A DNA stretch of 24,900 nucleotides, taken from assembly GCA_030628805.1 (NCBI GenBank), contig DAOVQG010000027.1, positions 1 through 24,900 on the forward strand. The letters run 5' to 3'. Of this stretch, positions 7,351-13,972 are shown piece after piece. The notes under the pieces are model-generated. The model made no database searches and was not told the origin of the DNA. It saw only the letters and a list, made by a program, of their open reading frames with translations. The first letter of the stretch is position 1, and every line of letters starts with the position of its first letter. The position numbers and the translations under genes are program-made. This DNA is from JAGMDK01 sp023128695. Its GTDB lineage: Bacteria > Planctomycetota > Phycisphaerae > UBA1845 > Fen-1342.

Positions 7351-7917
7351 TCATGGACGAGCCCAGGCGATCAGGGCATCCAGCAGCGGCTGGCGTTTGG
7401 CACGCTCGGAATCGAACCCATGGGCTCGCATCTCCTCCACCGCCCGCTCAATCGGCCACCCGCCGACGCGAATCCGGTAAGCCGCGCACAGGATCCCGCT
7501 CCGATGAAAGCCCTGTTCACAATGCACCAGGACCGGACGCCGCTCGGGTTGTTGAACGAGTGTTAAAAACCGGTCGAACACGTCCGGCGGCGGCGCGGCG
7601 GCGTCCGAAAAGGGCATGTGCTCCAGGTGAATGCCGGCCCGCGCGCAGTAGGCCCGTTCCTTGCGAAACCAACGCCCCCGGAGCGGATGCCGCGTTCCGC
7701 CGCGGGCGCAGACGATCGTGTTGAGCCCCTGCTCGGCGCGGATTTGCTCTAGTTCGCGTACGCGGGGCTGCCCGCACCGCATCAGCACGCCCGGCTCGAC
7801 CACGTGGAAGTGGCACAGCCCGTCGTAGCGGCTGCCGACCAGCCCGGCCAGCCACAGACGCCATTGGTGCGGGTCGAGGACGCCGGAACGTAGCTTGGTC
7901 TCCGCCGCGCTCGTCAC
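7351..7917 (-). CDS. dual-specificity / tyrosine-type protein phosphatase
   Basis: A 188-residue cysteine phosphatase. The signature HCx5R is intact in 'VLVHCEQGFHRSG', with nucleophile C133 and R139; a candidate general acid is the Asp in 'MPFSDAAAPPPDVFD'. Size and motif fit the compact dual-specificity group, which removes phosphate from phosphotyrosine or other phosphate esters. The substrate is unknown. It starts at GTG 7917, and that codon overlaps the UMP kinase TGA (shared GTGA), so it is very likely translated by coupling from the kinase mRNA. The window also holds a Ser/Thr kinase, but nothing links the two. Confidence 0.85.
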   Translation of the reverse strand: MTSAAETKLRSGVLDPHQWRLWLAGLVGSRYDGLCHFHVVEPGVLMRCGQPRVRELEQIRAEQGLNTIVCARGGTRHPLRGRWFRKERAYCARAGIHLEHMPFSDAAAPPPDVFDRFLTLVQQPERRPVLVHCEQGFHRSGILCAAYRIRVGGWPIERAVEEMRAHGFDSERAKRQPLLDALIAWARP

Positions 7918-8642
7918 GACACGCCCATGCGCGTGCCCAGCGGCTCACCCAGCACGATCCGCCGCAAGGTGCCGGGCTTGAAGATGTTGAAGACGATGAC
8001 CGGCAGGCCGTATTGCTCGCACATTTCGGTCGCCCCGATGTCCATGACCCGCAAGCGGCCGTTGATCACCTCCCGGTAGGTGGCGTTCTCGTACAGCTTG
8101 GCGTTGGGATTGGTTGCCGGGTCGTCGTCGAAGACCCCGTCGACCTTGGTGCCCTTGAGCAGCACGTCCGCGCTGAGTTCCAAGCCGCGGATGGAGGCAC
8201 ACGAGTCGGTCGTCACGTGCGGGTTGCCGGTGCCGGCCGCCAGGATCACCACGCGGCCTTTTTCGAGATGGCGGAGGCAGCGGCGGCGGTCGAACGGCTC
8301 GCCGACGCGGGCGATAGACAGGGCACTCTGGACGCGCGCCGGGCAGCCCTGCCGTTCCAGCGCTTCCTGAAGAGCGAGCGCGTTGAGCACGGTGGCGAGC
8401 ATGCCCATGTAGTCGGCCGTCGCCCGCGCGAGGCCGAGTTGCTCGGCAGTGTGCTTCCCACGCAGGAAGTTCCCGCCGCCGACCACCACGGCCACTTGCA
8501 CGCCAAGCTGGACCACCTCGCCGATTTCGCCGGCGATACGATCGAGGGGCCGGCGATGCAGGCCGAAGCCGCCGGGCGGACAGAAAACCTCACCGCTGAT
8601 CTTGAGCATGAGGCGTCGGTAACGGGGTTGATCCTGGCTCAT
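7914..8642 (-). CDS. pyrH: UMP kinase
   Basis: A 242-residue bacterial UMP kinase of the amino-acid-kinase fold, which makes UDP from UMP and ATP for nucleotide and UDP-sugar supply. Visible motifs are 'LMLKISGEV', 'VVVGGGNFLRGK', 'ATADYMGMLATVLNALAL', 'AAGTGNPHVTTDSCA' with 'LLKGTKVDGVFDDDP', and the terminal 'FNIFKPGTLRRIVLGE'. ATG 8642 is preceded by AAGGTG at a spacing of 8. In many bacteria pyrH sits with tsf and frr; here the downstream partner is a tyrosine phosphatase overlapping by four bases. It is divergent from the transglutaminase-like lipoprotein gene. Confidence 0.95.
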   Translation of the reverse strand: MSQDQPRYRRLMLKISGEVFCPPGGFGLHRRPLDRIAGEIGEVVQLGVQVAVVVGGGNFLRGKHTAEQLGLARATADYMGMLATVLNALALQEALERQGCPARVQSALSIARVGEPFDRRRCLRHLEKGRVVILAAGTGNPHVTTDSCASIRGLELSADVLLKGTKVDGVFDDDPATNPNAKLYENATYREVINGRLRVMDIGATEMCEQYGLPVIVFNIFKPGTLRRIVLGEPLGTRMGVS

Positions 8643-8771
8643 GTTGGCAACACCTTATCCTCAATTGACATTTGACGAAAGGCTGGATGCAGTAACAATG
8701 AATGGATTGGAGACGATCCGGGGGGAGTGGTGAATTGTTCCGTAGCCCTGATGCAATTGGAGTTCCCCAAA

Positions 8772-10331
8772 ATGATACTTCGACAATTGTGCAGTAGAAT
8801 CCCGGCCTCACATTTGAGGACGGCACTTCTAGGATCTGTGTTGCTACTCGGCACGGGCTGCGCCGCGAGATGGCCGGCCAAGGTCGAGTTGGCCCTCTCG
8901 AAAGCCGGGGACAACCGCCCGGAATTGGAGCGGGTGCTCAAGCATTACCGCGCTGAAGAGGACCCACAAAAGCTCGCGTCGGCCCAGTTCCTCATCGCCA
9001 ACATGATCGGGCACGGCTACACCGTCGCCGCCTTCTATGACGAGGACAAGAACGAGGTCCCCTTCGACGCGCTCGAATACGGCTCGTACCAGGAAGCTCA
9101 GGCAGCCATGGACGTCCTGGAAAAGCAGCACGGCGAACTGCACTATGCCCGCAAACGCTTCGACCATGATCTGGAAACGATCACCGCCGAGTACCTGATC
9201 GAGAACATCGACTTGGCGTTCCAGGCCTGGCGCGAGAAGCCCTGGGCGCGCGACCTCACCTTCGAGGCCTTCCGTGAGCACATCCTGCCCTACCGCGGGA
9301 GCAACGAGCCGCTCAATCCCTGGCGGGCGGCCTGCCTGGAGCGCTACGCCGATTTGCCGCTGAAGCTGGATGATCTACAAGACCTGCGTGCGGCGGCCCA
9401 ACTGCTGCAAAAAGACGTCGGCGTCTGGGTGCGCTTCGACGAGCTCTATTACCTGCACCCCACGGATCAGGGCTTTGAGGAGATGTGTGAGCGCCGGGTG
9501 GGCCGTTGCGAGGACATCACCAACATGCAGATGTACGCGATGCGAGCCAACGCCATCGCGGCCGCCTCGGACTACACCCCCTTCTGGGCCGATCGCGACA
9601 ACAATCACGCCTGGCAGGTGATTCTCGACCAGCACGGCCACGGGAAGGCTCGGCTGTTAAGTCGGGCCGCCAAGGTGTATCGCAAGACCTTCGCCATTCA
9701 GCGTGATAGCCTCGGCTATCGTAAACGCGACGACGAACAGGTCCCGCACTGGCTCTCGGGTGTCAACTACATCGACGTGACCTCCCAGTATCTTGACACG
9801 GTAGACGTGACGATCCCGCTCGAAACGGAAAAGCCCGAAAACGCCCGTTTCGCCTACATCTGCGTCTTCAACGGCGGCGAGTGGCAGGCGATTCACTGGG
9901 GCGAGATCGACGACGACAACGTGAGCTTCACCGAGATGGGCCGCCATATCGCTTACCTGCCGGCCTACTTTGTTGATGAGGAGCTTCTGTCGGCCGGGCC
10001 GCCGTTCATCCTGACGGAGGAAGGCGAGATTCGCCCGCTGGCCGGCGACGGAGGGCCCCCACTCACAATTGATATTACCGTCATGAAGCCCACCACGCCG
10101 GACGCCGACACCCGGATGGATAAGCCGATGATCGTCGTCGAGCCGGGGAAGTCGTATGAATTGTTCGTCTGGGATGGGGACTGGAACTCGTTGGGCCAGC
10201 AGATCGCCGGCGACGAGCCGGTCTCGTTCGAGCAGATCCCGAGCGGCCGGCTGTACTGGCTAGTCGCGGAGAATTCCAGACGGCTCGAACGCATCTTCAC
10301 GATCGAAGACGGCCGACAGATCTTCTGGTAA
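8772..10331 (+). CDS. lipoprotein with transglutaminase-like domain
   Basis: A 519-residue predicted exported protein. Residues 1-30 form a signal peptide (basic n-region, core TALLGSVLLLGTG) ending at C30; the -3 residue is Gly, so the lipobox is not fully canonical. Residues 35-230 are helical and charged. The centre holds the papain-like transglutaminase signature: C246 in 'VGRCEDITNMQMYAMRANAI' and H279 in 'DNNHAW'. The following 'AAKVYRKTF' is typical of this group; the third catalytic residue is less clear (D286 is a candidate). Two beta-rich segments follow to the C-terminus. Such proteins may act as cysteine peptidases or cross-linkers, and the substrate is unknown. I chose ATG 8772, with GGAG 9 bases upstream, over earlier in-frame starts. 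Confidence 0.75.
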   Translation: MILRQLCSRIPASHLRTALLGSVLLLGTGCAARWPAKVELALSKAGDNRPELERVLKHYRAEEDPQKLASAQFLIANMIGHGYTVAAFYDEDKNEVPFDALEYGSYQEAQAAMDVLEKQHGELHYARKRFDHDLETITAEYLIENIDLAFQAWREKPWARDLTFEAFREHILPYRGSNEPLNPWRAACLERYADLPLKLDDLQDLRAAAQLLQKDVGVWVRFDELYYLHPTDQGFEEMCERRVGRCEDITNMQMYAMRANAIAAASDYTPFWADRDNNHAWQVILDQHGHGKARLLSRAAKVYRKTFAIQRDSLGYRKRDDEQVPHWLSGVNYIDVTSQYLDTVDVTIPLETEKPENARFAYICVFNGGEWQAIHWGEIDDDNVSFTEMGRHIAYLPAYFVDEELLSAGPPFILTEEGEIRPLAGDGGPPLTIDITVMKPTTPDADTRMDKPMIVVEPGKSYELFVWDGDWNSLGQQIAGDEPVSFEQIPSGRLYWLVAENSRRLERIFTIEDGRQIFW

Positions 10332-10394
10332 TCGACGGCGATCGCCATAACAGTCCGCCGCAGAAGTCCTGTAGCGGCCGAGGAGGGTGTGTGG

Positions 10395-10413
10395 CACCGG
10401 CTTCCAGCCGGTG
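10395..10413. repeat. small palindrome of CACCGGCT...AGCCGGTG type
   Basis: An 8-base perfect stem around TCC, just upstream of the HAD gene's ribosome-binding site. It differs in sequence from the other families in the window. A single copy is seen here, so its repeat status is inferred from its style only. Confidence 0.45.
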
Positions 10414-10438
10414 AACAAACCGGGACAGGAGCAACAAC

Positions 10439-11098
10439 ATGCCGGCGGGCACGCTGCCCAGCACGAACTCGATCCGACTGGTGTGCTTCGATCTCGGTCG
10501 CGTGCTTATCCGCGTCCGCGACTCATGGGCAGACGCCTGTCGCGCGGCGGGGGTGCCGATACCGGCCGCGCTGTCCGACCCGAACGTGCTCGCGAAAATG
10601 TCCGCCCTCAGAAAACGCGCGGAGCATGGCCTGGTCGACGCCCATCAATACGCCGAGGAAGCGGCCGGCATTTTTGGACTGACGCCGACACAAGTATTGG
10701 ATGTTTCCGCCGCGTGGCTCCGCGGACCGTATCCCGGCGCGGTCGCGCTGCTGGAGGAGGTCTGTGCCACGGGTATTCAGACGGCCTGCCTGACCAACAC
10801 GAACGATCATCATTGGCAACTGTTGGACCAGCCGGGCGACATCAACAACCTCGGCCTGGAGCGGCTGACCTACCGCTTCGCGAGCCACCTGATCGGTCAT
10901 GCCAAACCGGACCCGTTGATCTATCAACATGTGGAAAGCAGCACCGGCATTCCGCCGCGGCAGATAGTGCTGTTCGACGATCGGCCCGACAATTGCCAGT
11001 CGGCGTCCGGGCGCGGTTGGCACGCCCACCGCGTTGAACCGAGCGACGATCCCGTCGCTGAGATACGTGCGCACTTGCTGACCTACGGGGTGCTGTAA
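10439..11098 (+). CDS. HAD-superfamily hydrolase (YihX-like)
   Basis: A 219-residue haloacid dehalogenase-type hydrolase. Motif I is 'CFDLGRVLI' (nucleophile D18; Gly replaces the second Asp, as in YihX-type sugar phosphatases). Motif II is 'LTNTN', motif III the Lys in 'GHAKPDP', and motif IV 'LFDDRPDN'. A helical cap lies between motifs I and II. The likely reaction is phosphate-ester hydrolysis; the substrate is not evident. ATG 10439 has CAGGAG about 8 bases upstream. It lies in the same direction as, and about 107 bases after, the transglutaminase-like gene. Confidence 0.85.
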   Translation: MPAGTLPSTNSIRLVCFDLGRVLIRVRDSWADACRAAGVPIPAALSDPNVLAKMSALRKRAEHGLVDAHQYAEEAAGIFGLTPTQVLDVSAAWLRGPYPGAVALLEEVCATGIQTACLTNTNDHHWQLLDQPGDINNLGLERLTYRFASHLIGHAKPDPLIYQHVESSTGIPPRQIVLFDDRPDNCQSASGRGWHAHRVEPSDDPVAEIRAHLLTYGVL

Positions 11099-11126
11099 GG
11101 TACATGTTGAGCATGTAACGCGGACA

Positions 11127-11146
11127 GGAGGCGTCTCCGCGCCTCC
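11127..11146 (+). other. hairpin that includes a Shine-Dalgarno-like AGGAGG
   Basis: GGAGGCG (11127-11133) pairs with CGCCTCC (11140-11146) around a 6-base loop, between the HAD stop and the ABC ATPase start. The left arm contains the only AGGAGG upstream of the ATPase, but at too great a distance to serve ATG 11155 directly. It may be a terminator remnant or a structural element. A second small hairpin, TACATG/CATGTA, lies at 11101-11117. Confidence 0.35.
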
Positions 11147-11154
11147 CCGCTAGA

Positions 11155-12177
11155 ATGCCACCCATGCGGTTGCGAATCGAGCATCTCAAGACCCACTTCG
11201 AGACCCCGGCGGGAACCGTGCGGGCGGTCGACGGCCTCTCGCTCGAAATCCCCCCCGCACATACGCTCGCCCTGGTCGGCGAGTCCGGCTGTGGGAAAAG
11301 CGTGACCGCGCTGTCCATCCTGCGACTGGTTCCGCCGCCGGGGCGTTTCGTGGGCGGTCGCGTGGTATTCGAGGGGCGTGACCTGCTGACACTGTCCGAG
11401 CGGGAAATACGCGCGGTCCGCGGCCGCCGCATCGTAATGATCTTTCAAGAGCCCCTGACCAGCCTGAACCCGCTGTTGACGGTCGGTCAGCAGGTTGGAG
11501 AAGTGCTCCGTCTCCAGCGGCGACTCTCGCACCGGGCCGCGCGCGAACAGACCGTCGCACTGCTCCGCCGCGTCGGCCTGCCCGCCGCCGAGCAACGGTC
11601 TCGGGAGTATCCCCATCAGATGTCCGGCGGAATGCGGCAACGGGTTTTGATCGCGGCGGCCTTGGCCGGCCGGCCGGAGCTGTTGATCGCGGACGAGCCG
11701 ACCACCGCCCTGGACGTCACCGTGCAGGCTCAGATTCTGGCCTTGCTGCGTGATCTTCAACGTACGAGTGGGATGTCGCTGCTGTTCATCACGCACGACT
11801 TGGGCGTTGTGGCCCAGATCGCGGACAGCGTGTGCGTCATGTACGCCGGCCGCATTGTCGAGCGGGCCCCGTCGGGCACTATCTTGTCGAAGCCGCGGCA
11901 CCCCTACACCCGCGCGCTCATGCGCTCCACGCCGCAACTGACCGCGGCCGGAGCCGGGGACGAATCTCGCGTCGCCGGCTTCAGATCCCGGCGGCTGCCG
12001 TTCATTCCCGGCGAGGTCCCCACGGCCCTCGAGCATCCTTCCGGCTGCCCGTTCCACCCGCGCTGCGAGTTGGGCCGGGATGATCCACGCTGCCGTTCGA
12101 GCGAGCCGGAACTCGTTGAGGTCGGGCCTAATCATGCCTGCGCATGTTGGAAAGCCCCGAGCCATCCGGCGAGTTGA
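11155..12177 (+). CDS. oligopeptide/dipeptide ABC transporter ATP-binding protein (OppD/DppD type)
   Basis: A 340-residue cytoplasmic ATPase of a peptide importer. Walker A is GESGCGKS at 42-49; the Q loop is in 'MIFQEPLTSLNP', the signature is 'MSGGMRQRV', Walker B is 'LLIADEPTTALDV', and the H loop is 'FITHDLG'. The C-terminal extension has the family's cysteine cluster (CPFHPRC, then C...CAC), which in relatives can bind an iron-sulphur cluster. ATG 11155 and ATG 11164 are both possible; neither has a clear ribosome-binding site. No permease, binding protein or OppF-type partner is in the window, so it is an orphan here. Confidence 0.9.
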   Translation: MPPMRLRIEHLKTHFETPAGTVRAVDGLSLEIPPAHTLALVGESGCGKSVTALSILRLVPPPGRFVGGRVVFEGRDLLTLSEREIRAVRGRRIVMIFQEPLTSLNPLLTVGQQVGEVLRLQRRLSHRAAREQTVALLRRVGLPAAEQRSREYPHQMSGGMRQRVLIAAALAGRPELLIADEPTTALDVTVQAQILALLRDLQRTSGMSLLFITHDLGVVAQIADSVCVMYAGRIVERAPSGTILSKPRHPYTRALMRSTPQLTAAGAGDESRVAGFRSRRLPFIPGEVPTALEHPSGCPFHPRCELGRDDPRCRSSEPELVEVGPNHACACWKAPSHPAS

Positions 12178-12191
12178 ACGGTACGGAGCTA

Positions 12192-12286
12192 GTGCTCTGC
12201 TAACACTAAACGTGCGGGTTGGTCTGGGAGGGCGAAGCTCCCGCTGAGCCGCGGCGCCCCTGGCTCGGCAGGAGCCTCGCCCTCCC
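12192..12286. repeat. family A palindromic element (near promoter of the envelope block)
   Basis: The core pair GGGAGGGCGAAGCTCC / GGAGCCTCGCCCTCCC lies at 12226-12286. The left end begins GTGCTCTG directly after CTAG (12189-12192), matching the right terminal repeat of the element at 1239-1372 read inverted. The right terminal repeat is degenerate. It occupies most of the gap between the ABC ATPase and the BamD-like gene, directly upstream of a good -10 box. Confidence 0.7.
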
Positions 12287-12294
12287 TACACGGA

Positions 12295-12323
12295 CTGGCA
12301 AGCTCGACAAAATATCCTATAAT
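12295..12323 (+). promoter_or_regulatory. sigma-70-type promoter of the BamD-like/LptE/FtsH block
   Basis: CTGGCA (12295-12300) and a perfect TATAAT (12318-12323) are 17 bases apart. Transcription would start near 12330, almost at the ATG at 12332, which has no ribosome-binding site. The mRNA may therefore be nearly leaderless. Confidence 0.5.
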
Positions 12324-12331
12324 TGCCAATT

Positions 12332-13471
12332 ATGAGCGAACTTATCTCTACGAAGCACGTTCTGTGTCTAGAGCCGTTTCAGAAAACATCTGGCGTCCGT
12401 CGGGAGGGCGAGGCTCCTGCCGAGCCGCGGCTCGCCGGGAGGCTCGCCCTCCCCAAGCGACGGACTTTTTCTGAAATTGCTCTAGCCGTTGTACTAATGC
12501 TCGGTCCAACGGTCCTAGCGTCGGATTCTCAGGAAGAGCAATACCGCGAGCGCCAGGTGCTCGACCCTGAGACCGACGAGTGGGTGGCTCGGGAGCGGCC
12601 GCCTGAACTGGGGCCGGAGGACGAGTTGGACGAGGCCCGCACGCTGCTCGCCGCTGGTGAGCCCCGCCAGGCCCGCAAGCTCCTCAAGCAGTGGCTCGAA
12701 GAGAATCCCGACAGCGAGCGTTACTTCGAGGCGGAGTACCTGCTGGGCGAGACCTACTTCGAGTCGCGGGACTATTGGAAGGCCGTCGAGCGGCACCAGA
12801 CCGTCGCGGAAAACGCCGCCGGCGAGCTCTTTCACACCGCCAATGAGCGTTGCGTGGACGTGGCCCGCGCTTTTCTGTCGGGTCAGAAGCGCATCTTGTG
12901 GAAAATCTTCCGCCTGCCCGCCTACGACGACGGCATCGAGATTCTCGACCGCGTCTGGCAGCGCGAGCCCGGCACGCAGTTGGGCGAGTTGGCCCTCAAG
13001 CTCAAAGCCGATTACTATTTCACCCACGGCGACGTCGATCTGGCGCAGGACGAGTATGCGAACCTGGCGCTACAGTTTCCCAGCGGCCGCTACATTCAAC
13101 TGGCCATGCTGCGAACCGCCGTGGCGGCCGAGGCCGGCTTTCCCGGGATCCAGTTCGATGACCGCCCGCTGATCGAGGCGGCCGAGCGGTATCGGCAGTT
13201 TCAGGCCGCCTTCCCGGCCTACGCCGAACGCGAGAACGTCGCCGAGCGGATCGAGGGTATCCGCCAGCAGCGTGGTGAAAAGGATCTCGACATCGCCCGC
13301 TGGTACGAACGGACCCGCCGCTCCGACGCCGCTCAGTTTTACTACCGCCAAATCCTAAAAGATTGGCCGGACACGCTGGCGGCGACCGAGGCTCGTGCTC
13401 GGCTGCGAGCGTTGGGCAGCAGGATCGAAGAGCAGACCGCGACAGTCGAAGCGGAGGGAGGCGAACCGTGA
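12332..13471 (+). CDS. BamD/YfiO-like TPR protein with an element inserted in its signal peptide
   Basis: A 379-residue exported protein. After the signal region comes a TPR-type helical repeat domain of the outer-membrane-assembly kind ('LLAAGEPRQARKLLKQWL', 'YLLGETYFESRDYWKAVER', 'FYYRQILKDWPDTLAATEAR'). This resembles BamD/YfiO, a scaffold of the beta-barrel assembly machine, though a general TPR role is possible. Residues 14-51 are encoded by a palindromic element (GEAPAEPRLAGRLALP). Removing that 114-base insertion gives MSELISTKHVLCLAVVLMLG and PTVLA|SDS, a clean signal peptide. The present protein still has KRR before an intact hydrophobic run. No lipobox is seen. I chose ATG 12332 because every later start would lose most of the signal. 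Its stop overlaps the next gene's GTG. Confidence 0.8.
   Translation: MSELISTKHVLCLEPFQKTSGVRREGEAPAEPRLAGRLALPKRRTFSEIALAVVLMLGPTVLASDSQEEQYRERQVLDPETDEWVARERPPELGPEDELDEARTLLAAGEPRQARKLLKQWLEENPDSERYFEAEYLLGETYFESRDYWKAVERHQTVAENAAGELFHTANERCVDVARAFLSGQKRILWKIFRLPAYDDGIEILDRVWQREPGTQLGELALKLKADYYFTHGDVDLAQDEYANLALQFPSGRYIQLAMLRTAVAAEAGFPGIQFDDRPLIEAAERYRQFQAAFPAYAERENVAERIEGIRQQRGEKDLDIARWYERTRRSDAAQFYYRQILKDWPDTLAATEARARLRALGSRIEEQTATVEAEGGEP
12371..12482. mobile_element. family A MITE-like element with terminal inverted repeats and TA duplication
   Basis: This 112-bp element has ends GAGCCGTTTCAGAAAA and TTTTCTGAAATTGCTC, inverted with two mismatches in 16. The family A core (GGGAGGGCGAGGCTCC / GGAGGCTCGCCCTCCC) lies inside. 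TA flanks it on both sides within CTAG (12368-12371, 12482-12485). TA duplication at CTAG is known for IS630/Tc1-mariner elements; the assignment to that group is inference. Together with one TA copy it adds 114 bases, exactly 38 codons. It has no coding capacity. Confidence 0.85.
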
Positions 13472-13965
13472 CTAGACGTTTACCCCTGATCTGCATGCTC
13501 GGTCTGTTGGTGCTGCTGAGTGGCTGCGGTTACAAGGCCGGCGGGCCTTATCGGTCCGATATCGGCACCGTCTACGTCGAAATCTTCGGCTCCAAGGAAT
13601 TTCGCCGCGACCTGGAATTCATGCTCACGGAAGCGGTTAAGAAACGCATCGGCAGCGACACGCCCTATCGGCTGGCCGCCCGCGAAAACGCCGATACCAT
13701 ATTAATTGGGGAGGTGCTCGAAGAGCGCCAGGCGGCCTTCGCGCCGGACTTCCGCTCGCGGCAGCCGCGCGAGAAGCAGTTGACCCTCGCGGTTCGGCTC
13801 CAGTGGAAGGACATCCGCACCGGGCGCGTGTTGGTCGATCAGCCGGTACAGCTTCAGGCCGTGGACTACCTGACGCCGACCGGCGAGACGGAGAAGTTCG
13901 CCCAGGAGCGGGCGGTGGACGGCCTGGCCAAACAGATCGTGGCCAAGATGTACGAGGATTGGTAA
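13468..13965 (+). CDS. LptE-like lipoprotein (LPS-assembly type)
   Basis: A 165-residue lipoprotein resembling LptE, which plugs the LptD barrel that inserts lipopolysaccharide in the outer membrane. The signal peptide has the lipobox LSGC with C20, followed by the family's 'GCGYKAGGPY' start. The body has a beta/alpha pattern including 'EFRRDLEFMLTEAVKKRI', 'TILIGEVLEER' and a C-terminal amphipathic helix. GTG 13468 overlaps the preceding stop (GTGA), with GGAGG shortly upstream, so it is translationally coupled to the BamD-like gene. The pair supports a true outer membrane in this organism. LptE proteins diverge widely, so the family call is moderate. Confidence 0.75.
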   Translation: MTRRLPLICMLGLLVLLSGCGYKAGGPYRSDIGTVYVEIFGSKEFRRDLEFMLTEAVKKRIGSDTPYRLAARENADTILIGEVLEERQAAFAPDFRSRQPREKQLTLAVRLQWKDIRTGRVLVDQPVQLQAVDYLTPTGETEKFAQERAVDGLAKQIVAKMYEDW

Positions 13966-13972
13966 GCAGCCG

